From Planctomycetaceae bacterium (GTDB lineage: Bacteria; Planctomycetota; Planctomycetia; Planctomycetales; Planctomycetaceae): DNA of 64,000 nucleotides. The DNA lies in assembly GCA_017795105.1 (NCBI GenBank), contig CP051247.1:372001-436000 (forward strand). The letters are read 5' to 3'. A program made the position numbers and the translations under genes. The notes beneath the pieces were generated by a model, which was not told where the DNA came from, ran no database searches, and saw only the letters and a list, made by a program, of their open reading frames with translations. Shown here one piece after another: positions 25,321 to 36,014 of this stretch (the stretch's first letter is position 1; each line of letters opens with the position of its first letter).

Positions 25321-27099
25321 TTACGGAGCCGGTTTAGTCACGTCGCCAGTTTCCATGGAGTTGACTTCAAAGACAGTCGCCGGCTTTCCGTCGACAACGA
25401 CCGAGAACTGCACCGGAGTGGAGTGCGGCTGATCGGGCTTCCAGGTCGGGATCCGGATTCCACATTCGGGCATATCGGGCCGCAGTCGCAAATCCCAGCC
25501 GACCAGTTGCCCGGCTCCCTGATCGAAGTACCAGCGGATCTCCCGTTCCGAATCGAGCGTGAACAGCACGTCGACCCGCTGCCCGACTCCATCGAGCGGC
25601 TCGCTGCCGACATAATACATCTCCGTGAAGGCATCCTTCCCCTTCGTCATGAACTGCTGCCATTCGTAAAGGGCCATCAGCATGCCTTCGGAATTCAGAC
25701 CGGCGACGAACGTTTCCGGGCGGCCAAGGTCCATCAGAAAAGCCCGCTGCTCCCGGGGCAGTTCCAGCAGGCAGGCGAACTCGGCAAGCACAAGTTTGAA
25801 CTCGGCTCCGCCGGCGATCTGTCCGGTGAAGGTCCACTTGCGATCCGGGCCTCCGAAATCGCCAAGCGACTTCAATCCATTCAGCAGCTTGTCCTGCCGC
25901 GTCTGGTTGAAGTGATAGTTCACAAAACCGAGTCGACCGGTATAGAGATGCTTGTGCTCCTCCGGAATGACGATCGGCTTCTTGCCGTGCGGCAACGGAA
26001 GGGGAATCGGCATCTCTTCCTTCGGCTCTTCCTCAGGATTGGCCGGCATCGGCGGCTCGCCGGCGAACTCGAGCAGCTCGCCCGTGGAGTGCAGCGCTTC
26101 AAGTCGCGGGAAGATCTCGAACCGTTCCCCATCGCGGCGGTAGACCAGCGGGATCTTCCAGCCTTTAGGGTAGATGCCGAGCACGTTTTTTAACTGATTG
26201 ACGCTGCCGATCGGACGCCCGCCGAACGAAATAATCTCATCGCCGCGACGAAGTCCACAGAAGTAGGCGCTGCTGGTTTCCAGGATCGTATCGACGATTA
26301 CGGTCGAGAACTCATCGGATCGTACGGTGGCTCCGAGCGTAGCATGATCGACGACACGTCCGCTTTGCAGGTGATCGCGGAAGTTCTTGATCTGATTGAT
26401 CGAAATCGCGTACCCGGCACCGGCATTCACGCGGCCGCGTTTTTCAACGGAGATGCGTCCATTGATCCCGACAACTTCGCCCTGTTCATTGAAGAGCGGA
26501 CCACCCGAGTTGCCCGGATTGATTGAGGTGTCGACCTGAATGCAGTCGGTGTATTCAAGGAATGTTCCGGCCGGATACTGATAACGCTGAACCCCACTCA
26601 CCATGCCGAAGGTGAGCGTCGGCTGGAAGTCTTCGGCCAGCAGAAACGGATTCCCCATCGCGAGCGCCCAGTCGCCCACTTTCACAGTATCGCTGTTTCC
26701 CAGCCGGGCGAAGGGAAAGTCATCTCGCCCCAGCAGTTGAATCATGGCGACGTCGCCGGTGGGGTCGATTCCCATCAGGACCGCGTCGTAGATCTTGCCG
26801 TCGTTGAGGCCGCACTTGAGAAACGGACCGGCTCCATCGACAACGTGAAAGTTCGTCAGCGTGAGTCCATCTGGCGAGATCAATACGCCGGAGCCACCTC
26901 CCTGACCATCGGGCGGAAAGATTGCCACCACGGTCGGACTGATGCGATCGATGACCTCGATTCGCTGCTGTTCAGCAGCGATCACTTCCGGCGGAAGTTC
27001 GATCTGCGCAGCGAGCCTGTTTGCTCCTCCCGTGAAGAGAAGGGCGGAAAAAATCGCAGCCACTGCAACGGTGAGATATCTATTTGAGTAGTCGTGCAT
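25321..27099 (-). CDS. HtrA-like serine protease with PDZ and extra C-terminal domain
   Basis: A 592-residue secreted protease beginning at ATG 27099, which overlaps the upstream NPCBM gene by 20 bases. The signal peptide is YLTVAVAAIFSALLF plus GGANRLAAQ. The catalytic triad is intact: His in TNFHVV, Asp in GDVAMIQL, Ser in NPGNSGGPL. A PDZ-like domain (ATLGATVRS to LVYRRDGERFEI) follows, and residues beyond about 350 form a beta-rich region with no family I recognise. It probably acts in the periplasm on envelope proteins. A reading frame 14 codons longer upstream exists but has no better start. Confidence 0.9.
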   Translation of the reverse strand: MHDYSNRYLTVAVAAIFSALLFTGGANRLAAQIELPPEVIAAEQQRIEVIDRISPTVVAIFPPDGQGGGSGVLISPDGLTLTNFHVVDGAGPFLKCGLNDGKIYDAVLMGIDPTGDVAMIQLLGRDDFPFARLGNSDTVKVGDWALAMGNPFLLAEDFQPTLTFGMVSGVQRYQYPAGTFLEYTDCIQVDTSINPGNSGGPLFNEQGEVVGINGRISVEKRGRVNAGAGYAISINQIKNFRDHLQSGRVVDHATLGATVRSDEFSTVIVDTILETSSAYFCGLRRGDEIISFGGRPIGSVNQLKNVLGIYPKGWKIPLVYRRDGERFEIFPRLEALHSTGELLEFAGEPPMPANPEEEPKEEMPIPLPLPHGKKPIVIPEEHKHLYTGRLGFVNYHFNQTRQDKLLNGLKSLGDFGGPDRKWTFTGQIAGGAEFKLVLAEFACLLELPREQRAFLMDLGRPETFVAGLNSEGMLMALYEWQQFMTKGKDAFTEMYYVGSEPLDGVGQRVDVLFTLDSEREIRWYFDQGAGQLVGWDLRLRPDMPECGIRIPTWKPDQPHSTPVQFSVVVDGKPATVFEVNSMETGDVTKPAP

Positions 27100-28285
27100 C
27101 CACGAGATCCAGGTGGTCGCCAATATCAAGTCCCTTGCCAAAGTCGACCGTGATGTAAAGGAAGCGTTTGCCGCTCAGGGGAAGATCGAGCGGGATGGGA
27201 TCCATGCGGGCATTTACGTTGCCCTGATACAGCACTTCGTCGTCGCCACGAATGATCACGTCGACATCACCATGCCCAGCCGCCGCCACGCCATGGTCGA
27301 TTCCCATGAGAGCCTGCATCCGTGTGTATTCGCCAGCGAGCCGATACGTCAGTTCGGTCTTGGAATGGATCCAGAGTCCGCGAGCGAACTTCTCGCGGCC
27401 CAACTGGAGCTGCTTTCCATCCGCGGTACGATCCCGCTGGTACTCCCAGATTGTATCGAAGAAGGGAGTGTACTCAGTCCCTTCAGGCGTGAGATCGGAA
27501 AGATAAACGATTCGCCCCAGACTGAAATCGAGCCGCGATATGCTTGCCGTCGAGCAGCGAATCTGCTGTTGCGGGCCAGTGCTGGCAACCAGCTCCTGTC
27601 CCTGCAACGAGACACTCTGAACCAGTAGACGCTCATCAGTGACGGTCTCGACTGCACAGCGAGCCTGAGTCCCCGGCTGCATCGCCACGGCGTGAATAAT
27701 GCCGAACACTTTTGCAATCGGGACATCGATCTCGCTGCCGTCGTAAAGGAAGGAGATCTCGGACTCGCTGTACTCGGTGACGACGCCCGGAAGAAAATCG
27801 AGAACGTCGCCTTTACGGATGACGAGTCGATCATCAGCCGCTGATTTCGAAAGCAACTCCTGCCAGGGCTCCCGAGTGACATCATCTAATGGCTTCAAGA
27901 GCAGTGATTTCACATTCCGGAACGGAACGCTGATGGTGCCGAAGGAACTGGAAGCAAATGAGACCGTTAATCCGTCGCCGGTGGCCTGACTGCCGCGAAG
28001 ACGGGAACCATCGGTCAGGCGAATCTGCTGAGAAACGCCTGCATCGGCATCCGGTTTCGGCTTGTTCTCCGGCCAGCTGACAGTCATCACGCGGTCGAGT
28101 GAAATCGCATTCACGTTCCCGCCAGACTCCAGAACGAGTTGCTCGCTGGCGAGATCGCTGAGTTCGCCTGTGACTGTCTTCCCGTCCATCGTCGCGACAT
28201 CGACCGCGAACGCCGAGGAAACAAACAGACACCAAGCTGCGCAGCTCCCGGCGACGAAACGGACAAAATTGAATCCATGCGACAT
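27080..28285 (-). CDS. NPCBM-domain secreted protein
   Basis: A 401-residue protein with a signal peptide (VRFVAGSCAAWCLFVSSAFA). Residues 30-250 hold several beta-rich repeats, each starting with a D-G-(K/S) turn (MDGKTVTGEL, LTDGSRLRG, IRKGDVLDF). The C-terminal part from about 265 is an NPCBM/NEW2 carbohydrate-binding-like module: REKFARGLWIHSKTELTYRLAGEYTRMQALMGID and VDARLLK at the end. It sits between two coiled-coil proteins and the HtrA-like protease. It may bind glycans in the envelope; the specific ligand is not known. Confidence 0.85.
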   Translation of the reverse strand: MSHGFNFVRFVAGSCAAWCLFVSSAFAVDVATMDGKTVTGELSDLASEQLVLESGGNVNAISLDRVMTVSWPENKPKPDADAGVSQQIRLTDGSRLRGSQATGDGLTVSFASSSFGTISVPFRNVKSLLLKPLDDVTREPWQELLSKSAADDRLVIRKGDVLDFLPGVVTEYSESEISFLYDGSEIDVPIAKVFGIIHAVAMQPGTQARCAVETVTDERLLVQSVSLQGQELVASTGPQQQIRCSTASISRLDFSLGRIVYLSDLTPEGTEYTPFFDTIWEYQRDRTADGKQLQLGREKFARGLWIHSKTELTYRLAGEYTRMQALMGIDHGVAAAGHGDVDVIIRGDDEVLYQGNVNARMDPIPLDLPLSGKRFLYITVDFGKGLDIGDHLDLVDARLLK

Positions 28286-28303
28286 AGGACTTCCGTTTCC
28301 TTC

Positions 28304-29361
<1,058 letters not shown>

Positions 29362-29365
<4 letters not shown>

Positions 29366-31155
29366 TCGTTGCGTCCTGTCGAAAGGTCGTAAGTCGCCCG
29401 CTGGATTCGAGCCTGTCGGATCGACAGCTGATCGAGAAGATCGAGCAGTTCGGGATCGGCGGCCTGTTCGCCGTCGATCTGTCGTCCATACTGGCGAGTT
29501 CGTCGATTCACCCGATACTGGAGCGACCGCAGCAGCTTCAATTCGGCAATCAGATCGATCAACGCTGGATCACCCTGTTCTCCCTGTTGCTGATCACCCT
29601 GCTGGTCTTTCTCTTCGAGCTTCTCCATCTCGCGTCGAAGAGCTTCGACCATTTCTTCGAGGGCTTCGATAATGTCGTCTTCGATCGCAATGGTGATGTC
29701 GTCGATCTGGAACTTGTTCAAACGCTCGGCCACGGTCCGCATATCTTCACGGAGTTCGAGCACCGCTTCGGGAAAGGCGACCGAGGTTCCTTCTTCGCGG
29801 AAGAGCACCAGAGCTTTGTCGGCTTCGACGACAATGTCCTGTTCGTCTCGAGCCAGCTGAGTTGAACGGGCACGATGTCGAGGCACACGCTGCTCAGCGG
29901 GGATATCGTGAATCTGCCCGCTGGCCTTGCGAACCGCCATCTGGAGCTGCAGCATCTTGCGGAAGCGGGCCTCCAAGGCAGCCAGCATAATCTTCTGCTC
30001 TTCTTCACGTAGCTGACGCAGTATCTCTTCGAGCTGCGCCTTCGCCTTTTCCAGCTCCGCAATTGCGCGATCCTGCTCGCGGGATGCGTTGTCTTTCTGC
30101 TCTTTCTTCAATTCGTCGATCGCCTTCTGCATCCGTTCGATCGCCGACTCGACCTCTTCGCGACCAGCGGTCTGTTGCTGATCCTGAGGTTTCTGCTGTT
30201 GCTGTTCGGAGTTCTGCTGCTCCTGCGGCGATCCTTCCGAAGGCTGCTGGTCCTGAGGCTGTCCCTGCTGCTTCTGTTGTTGCTGCTGAGACGGTGACGG
30301 TTTTGAGTCCTGCGGTTCGGACGGCTTGCTTTCGGAATCGGACGATTCGCCCTGCGAAGGATCCTGCTTGCCCTCTTTTGGCATCGATTCCGAGTCCTTC
30401 GGTTCGCCGTCCTTCGGCTTCTGTTCGCCGTTCTGCTCCGATGGCTTCTGCTCGCCGTCCTGTTCGCTATTCTTCCCGTCCTGGCTTTCAGAGCCTTCCT
30501 GAGAGTTTTGATCGCCGCCAGACTTCTCAGCATCTTCCTGCCGACGCTGTTCGTCCTGCTTGTCGATCTTGTCGGCCAGCTTCTGGGTGTTTTCGGTCAC
30601 ATCCTGCTGATCCTGCTGAAGACTCTGCCCGGGCCGCCCACGTTCGGTGCCGGCGCGGACTTCTTTTTGCTGAATGACGAGCTTATTCAGATCGCCGATC
30701 AGCGCCTGCAGACGCTCGATCTCGCTGCCGAGACGTTCGAGTTCGTCTTCACTCTGGAGAACATCGAGCAGCGTCAACAACGATTCAATGAGATCTTCCT
30801 GCCGCTCGACAACACCGGCGTATTGCGGAGTCTCAGCCGCCAGCAGTTCGAGCAGAACGTCTATCTGCCCATCGATACGCGCCTCGTTGCTCTTGCCGAT
30901 CACTCGCATCAGCAGTTCGGCTCGAGCCGGGTCGGTTTCCTTCATGTATCCGTGAAGCTGCGCCAGAGTTTTGGAGAATCGCTGGTAGCGGGCGGCAATC
31001 GACTGTTGAACGTCTTTGAGACTGGCATCATCGGCGGCAGGCGGACTCTCAGGAGTTTCCTCCTGGGCCACAGCTGTCGTCACCAGCAGAATCGCCAGAC
31101 AGACCGAGAGCAGCGGGACCGACCAGGCCTTGGGCTTGCGTCCGAGCATCAACAC
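29362..31155 (-). CDS. Secreted Gln/Glu/Lys-rich coiled-coil protein
   Basis: A 597-residue protein with a signal sequence (WSVPLLSVCLAILLVTTAVAQ). The region from about 195 to 320 is low complexity, made mainly of Gln, Glu, Ser, Lys and Pro (GEQKPSEQN, PSPSQQQQQK). It is flanked by helical coiled coils at about 45-190 and 325-570. This design is common in planctomycete envelope operons and points to an elongated periplasmic protein. It comes directly after the DUF4175-like gene and overlaps the next gene by four bases. No catalytic motif was seen. Confidence 0.8.
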
Positions 31156-31212
31156 AGTGAACTCTCCTCTCTCGGTTCAAAACGATCGCAGAACACCAGA
31201 TCCCATTGTAGA

Positions 31213-33603
31213 TCAGTTGAGCAGATCGATCAGCTTCTTTTTTCGCTCTTCTTCGGTCTTCTCTCGCAGGGCTTTCTGGTCATCAATAATGCCCTTGAGC
31301 AGCTCAATCACTTCCTGAAAGCTCTCCAGTTTCCTCATCTCGATGAGAATCTGCCGTAATCCCGACAAAAGCCGGTCCATGTCGGCCAGACACACCGCCG
31401 GCGTCACCTCGGCCTCCGCACCCTGCTGAAGACTGAAGTCGAGCAGACGGAAATCCTCTTCGGCTTTCGCGAACTCGTTCTCCAGCAATGCAGTCAGTGG
31501 AGCGATGATCTTTTCCTGAAGCCTGGCCCGCATCTGCGGCGTCTCCACACGGTTATTAATCAGCTCGCGGAGGATGTTGTCAAACGCGATCCGAATCGCG
31601 TCAGCTTCAATCGAGTCCTTCCGCAGTGTATTGAGCGTCCTTTGAACGGCATCGGGGAGCGGAAGCGGCTCTGAACTTCCTTCCGCTTCGGAAGCCGGTA
31701 TCGCCGCGCCGGCGAAATCGTCCCGGGAGCGTGTCAGCTCGTCAATAAGCTGTTCGAACCGCCGCCTCAGATTCAGTTCATCCTGATGCAGCAGGGAGAG
31801 GAGTTCTTCGTCGCTCACGATCTTGAGTCGATACGTCTCGCTCCGCGACTGGTGCGGCCCGTTGATCGTGTCGACATCAGATGCAAGCAGATTCAGGAAA
31901 AGGACCTGCCCGACGTTGAGTTCGAGAGGGAGGACGTCAAAGCGTTCTTCCGGCTGTTCGACCGTTCCGTTCATCACGAATTCAAGAGCTCGCTCAGGCT
32001 GCCGGACAGTTGGTCTGGTCTCGGCTTCTTCCGCCTGATCAATCCGATACTCGAACTGCGTCGCAGCCAGTCCGTAATCGTCGCTGAGTTCACCCTGAAC
32101 GGGAATCATTGCCTTGCGTGTGATCGCTTTGCCGATACCGACGAGCCGCGTCGTAACCTGCGGCGACTCGTCCTCGCGGCCACGGATGGTGAGCCGAATC
32201 GGTTCGAGATTGACGATATCGCTTTCGTCTCGCAGCAGAATCCGCAGCGATTCTTCCCGCAGAATGACGGCCCCCGGAACCGGGCCGCCACTTTGCTCAG
32301 GAGCGTTCTCAGGGGACGGCTGCAATTCTTCACGTTGTGTAATGAGTATTCCCACCGAGACGTTCAGGCCATCGGGGGAAATAAACGGGACTGATGTCGG
32401 AACGATTGGCCGCGTAAAGAACGGGATGCCGCGATCATCGAGGTAGCTGCATTTCGCAGTCGACTCGCCCTCTGCTGTCCGCTCCAGTTCGACTTCGAAC
32501 CCACGTCCCGAAATACGGACGTGACGAAGCGGTTTGGTCGAGGTTGCATTCAGGACAACCTGCGTTTCCATCGGCACGGTAATCTCCGTGGCATCGATCC
32601 GCCGCTCCCGTTCGTCACCGATCCCCGGCTGATTCCAGCCTGTGTAGTCGGGGTAAGTGCAGAGGGCCGTCATTGAAGAAACGGCCGGCTCCGGCACTGC
32701 AACCACGCGATAGGGATAAGGAGTTGTGAAATCGCCGCCGGTGACCGTGAACTCCAGATCGTCGACCAGGTCGCCGATCGTATGACGAAACTCGCCCTCG
32801 CCAGCGGGAGCCATCAGGGCACGTCCACGTGCTCCGGTCGACGTGCGATACGAAACGACAACCTGTTCGGGCGGAAGCTTGTCAGGCAACACCCGGGCCA
32901 TAATTGTCAGGTCTGCGCCCGTCGCGTGTCTGAGAGACCTGTTCTCGAAGTTGCGAATCCGATCTCCCGGTTGAGCAACCACGAACAGTTCGAGTCCGTT
33001 CCTTCGGACCCAGTACTCATCCTGCAATTCGAGATAGGCATCCGACCATCGCGACACAGTCGACGGACTGGCGACAGCAACAGTGATCAGCGACACCAGG
33101 CCGATCGTTGCGGCGACGACGGCGATTCGCAACGGACGGAAATTGAACACGCTGTCGAGTTCGAGCGATCCAACGAGTCGCGACGCGTCGGTTACGGTTC
33201 GCTGCATCATCGATTTTGAAAGCGCCGACGGCTGGCTGGAGCTGCCTGTTTCCGACAGTTCCACGACGGTGATCAGCCGATCCCGAAGCTCAGGGAAGCG
33301 GCGTTCCAGCAGCATGGCCAGAGCGCGACGCTTGAGCTTAATCAACATCTGCCAGATCAACGCCTGATAGGCGATCCCCAAGATGAGGGCCAGGCTGACG
33401 ATCACGATCAGCAGTCGCGCCGGGCGAGGGATCTCGAGCCGTGTGATACTGAACCAGATCGTATCGAAGCTTAGCGTCACCCAGAACAGGAGAGCCGCCG
33501 TAGCGAGAACCAGAGCCAGTCCGCGGATAAAAACGTACCGGCGGATTGACGATCGCAATCGCGACAGGATCTGGTCAATTTTTGCGGGGAGGAGCGGGTC
33601 CAT
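31213..33603 (-). CDS. DUF4175-like membrane protein
   Basis: A 796-residue protein beginning at ATG 33603, five bases after the upstream VWA stop; an in-frame ATG at 33642 would overlap that gene by 34 bases. There are three N-terminal membrane spans (residues 25-50, 60-90 and about 150-175) in a pattern like DUF4175 proteins of planctomycetes and proteobacteria: a short ELRDRLITVVEL segment between spans 2 and 3. A large extracytoplasmic beta-rich domain follows to about 600, then helices and a coiled coil to the end (QEVIELLKGIIDDQKALREK). Part of the moxR run; exact role unknown. Confidence 0.78.
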   Translation of the reverse strand: MDPLLPAKIDQILSRLRSSIRRYVFIRGLALVLATAALLFWVTLSFDTIWFSITRLEIPRPARLLIVIVSLALILGIAYQALIWQMLIKLKRRALAMLLERRFPELRDRLITVVELSETGSSSQPSALSKSMMQRTVTDASRLVGSLELDSVFNFRPLRIAVVAATIGLVSLITVAVASPSTVSRWSDAYLELQDEYWVRRNGLELFVVAQPGDRIRNFENRSLRHATGADLTIMARVLPDKLPPEQVVVSYRTSTGARGRALMAPAGEGEFRHTIGDLVDDLEFTVTGGDFTTPYPYRVVAVPEPAVSSMTALCTYPDYTGWNQPGIGDERERRIDATEITVPMETQVVLNATSTKPLRHVRISGRGFEVELERTAEGESTAKCSYLDDRGIPFFTRPIVPTSVPFISPDGLNVSVGILITQREELQPSPENAPEQSGGPVPGAVILREESLRILLRDESDIVNLEPIRLTIRGREDESPQVTTRLVGIGKAITRKAMIPVQGELSDDYGLAATQFEYRIDQAEEAETRPTVRQPERALEFVMNGTVEQPEERFDVLPLELNVGQVLFLNLLASDVDTINGPHQSRSETYRLKIVSDEELLSLLHQDELNLRRRFEQLIDELTRSRDDFAGAAIPASEAEGSSEPLPLPDAVQRTLNTLRKDSIEADAIRIAFDNILRELINNRVETPQMRARLQEKIIAPLTALLENEFAKAEEDFRLLDFSLQQGAEAEVTPAVCLADMDRLLSGLRQILIEMRKLESFQEVIELLKGIIDDQKALREKTEEERKKKLIDLLN

Positions 33604-33608
33604 AGTCG

Positions 33609-36014
33609 TCAGGCGAGTTGTAACAGTTTCCGGATCAGCCATTCCAGACCAAACAGGCCTACAATGAGGTACATCAGCCAGCCGCGATCCCAGAGCGTTC
33701 GAATCTGTTCACCCAGCAGGAATTGCTCGCTGGCCTGCGGGAGCAGACTTAACACACTGTCGGCTTCGCTCAACGGGAAGTAACCACCGCCAGTTCCAGC
33801 CGTGAGCATCTGCAATTGTCGAACATCCTGGCGGAGGTCACGATTTTCGAGATCGGGAAGTTCAGCTACAACCGATTCGCGAACCGCGTCTTCAGTTCCG
33901 GGAATCCGCAGGCGAACCTGATACCGTCCGGCGTTCTGGGCTCGAATCTCTCCGACGTAGCTTCCGGCGTAAGAGGCATCGGGGCGCAACCTCGGAGCAG
34001 GGGAGAGCAGTCGGCCATCCGGACGTTCGACTTCGATATCGACTCCCTCAACCTGAAGCGGCTCGAAGTTCGCATCCAGCAGTCGGGCCCGAACCTTAAT
34101 CATTTCTCCCAGTCGAACGGTCTGCTGATCGACCAGCAGCGTTCCGCGGGGGTTGCTTCGTCGCAGCCGATTCTGAGCCGCCTCGCGTCCAATCCGTGTC
34201 CAAAAACGTTCAAAGAACTCGGGATCTTCGGCCCGCAGGCGGTAAAACTCGGGCGAGCCGACGTAGAAGGTGCGGCCCTGTCCGTAGAACTGGCTGGCCA
34301 GAAAAATGGGGGGCTCCGATTCGGTCAGGTCACCCACACCGCCCGCGGTCGCGTACACGGTTGCTCCCGTCTTCGCTCCTGCAGTGGGATAGAAGCGGTA
34401 GAAACCGGCGAAGTCTTCCCAGAATGTGGCGGCATTGGCAGCGTCTTCATCGATATTGAGCAGCGGAGCAGTACGCCCCTCTTCGGTCAGATTGAGCGGC
34501 CGCACCTGAGTGGAAGCCGAAATGAGATCAATACCCGGCAGGATCGTATCCAGAAAAACGGGGTGCAGGTCCATAATCATCCCCAGTTCATCACGGGAAC
34601 TGGCGAGCAGAGGCGTATTGATATCACCGGCGATAAAGACGACACCGCCTCCCTGATTGCCGACCCATTCTTCGAACAGGCGGCGAGACTCCTCCGGCAC
34701 GTCCATCCAGTTCGGATCAAAGCAGACGACGACGTCGTACTCGAACAGTTCCGCACGTTCGGTGGGAAACTGATACAGCAAATTGTCCACATCCTGGCTG
34801 ATGCCGTCGGTTCCCGACTGCAAACAGGCGTCGATCGTGAACCCGGGGTGACGCTTCAGGACCCCCGTCAAAAAACGGTAGTCCCATGAAGGGCCGCCGG
34901 CAAACACGAGAACTTTCACCGGCCGTTCGAAGGCATTCACAGCCGTGACTCGCACGTTGTCGGCTTCCTTGACTTCGCGTACCTTTCGGACCGGCGTTGT
35001 CTTAACCTGATATTCCCACTCACCCTCGAGCGTTGGAGTCACCGGAAACGTGACCTGCACTGGAGTGACATCTTCGAGCAGCGTTGTTGTCTGTTCGGCC
35101 AGCGGATAGAACGCCGTTTCCGTCCCCGGCTCGCGGGTAAGAAGTTCGACCTTCACCTGTTGACCGGCCAGCCCTTCGGCTCGCACGTAGGCTTCAATGT
35201 CGAACGGATCGCCGAGTTGCACATCGCTCGGCGAAACGACCTTCACCAGTTCGAGATTGATCGGAGCCTTCGTCCCACCGGTGCCGAGAGCGACAACACG
35301 GACCTGCAGAGTCCGCGCGACATCGTTTGCGCTGGCGACATCGATCCCGGCATTGTTGCCACCATCGCTGACGACGATCACACCGGCCAGCGTGCGACCG
35401 TTGAGTTCGCGAGCAATCTGAGCGGTCACCTCGCCGAGCCGCGTTTCATTCCCCTTCGGCTGCAGGGCTTCTTCCCAGATCACCGGCTCTGAGGTCGGCT
35501 CGTCGGATGATTCGCTGCCGTCCTCTCTCGGGGGCAGAGTCGCCAACCGGTTCGACACCGTACCGTTGAATGAATAGATCGAAACCTCATGCTTCTCTCG
35601 TAGTTCGTTCAACCACGACGAGTCTTCAATCAGCTCGACAACGCGCTGAAATCGCGACGGGACATTTTCCGCAGAGACCGACTCCTCCGCAGGATCTTCG
35701 GCCGGGTTGAGCATCGACGAGGAAACATCAACCAGCACAGCGACGCGAGAAGGGCGGTCGGCCCAGGTTTGCGTTCGTGTGCGGGGATTCAGAAAGACGA
35801 TCAGCAACCCGACAATGGCAAGCAGCCGCAGTGTCGGCAGCAGAATCCGGAAAGGCGTTGACAGCTCCGCGCTGTCGCGGCGATAGAGTTCGATACTCCA
35901 CGCGATCAATCCGCCGATGATCACGCTGATCACCAGCCACTCGGTCGCGTTCTGTGGCCAACTCCATTCGGTGAACCGAATCGCGTCCTGCGCGAGGATC
36001 AGGAAACCGTTCAT
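33609..36014 (-). CDS. VWA membrane protein with glutamine-amidotransferase-like domain
   Basis: An 801-residue protein. ATG at 36014 overlaps the stop of the preceding gene (ATGA), and a longer frame to 36161 is not needed. Two membrane spans near the N-terminus (WLVISVIIGGLIAWSIEL and LRLLAIVGLLIVFLN) precede a VWA domain with MIDAS DVSSS (VLVDVSSSM) at about residue 90. A GATase1-like segment lies near 400-560 (VLVFAGGPSWDYRF, FIAGDINTPL), and a final span is LMYLIVGLFGLEWLIRKLL. This is the usual third component of the MoxR/DUF58/Bat-type membrane set. Confidence 0.88.
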   Translation of the reverse strand: MNGFLILAQDAIRFTEWSWPQNATEWLVISVIIGGLIAWSIELYRRDSAELSTPFRILLPTLRLLAIVGLLIVFLNPRTRTQTWADRPSRVAVLVDVSSSMLNPAEDPAEESVSAENVPSRFQRVVELIEDSSWLNELREKHEVSIYSFNGTVSNRLATLPPREDGSESSDEPTSEPVIWEEALQPKGNETRLGEVTAQIARELNGRTLAGVIVVSDGGNNAGIDVASANDVARTLQVRVVALGTGGTKAPINLELVKVVSPSDVQLGDPFDIEAYVRAEGLAGQQVKVELLTREPGTETAFYPLAEQTTTLLEDVTPVQVTFPVTPTLEGEWEYQVKTTPVRKVREVKEADNVRVTAVNAFERPVKVLVFAGGPSWDYRFLTGVLKRHPGFTIDACLQSGTDGISQDVDNLLYQFPTERAELFEYDVVVCFDPNWMDVPEESRRLFEEWVGNQGGGVVFIAGDINTPLLASSRDELGMIMDLHPVFLDTILPGIDLISASTQVRPLNLTEEGRTAPLLNIDEDAANAATFWEDFAGFYRFYPTAGAKTGATVYATAGGVGDLTESEPPIFLASQFYGQGRTFYVGSPEFYRLRAEDPEFFERFWTRIGREAAQNRLRRSNPRGTLLVDQQTVRLGEMIKVRARLLDANFEPLQVEGVDIEVERPDGRLLSPAPRLRPDASYAGSYVGEIRAQNAGRYQVRLRIPGTEDAVRESVVAELPDLENRDLRQDVRQLQMLTAGTGGGYFPLSEADSVLSLLPQASEQFLLGEQIRTLWDRGWLMYLIVGLFGLEWLIRKLLQLA

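Noticed and set aside
30063..30677. Plus-strand ORF over the Gln/Glu-rich gene
   Set aside because: Arg/Ser/Ala-rich shadow of the low-complexity region with no features of its own.
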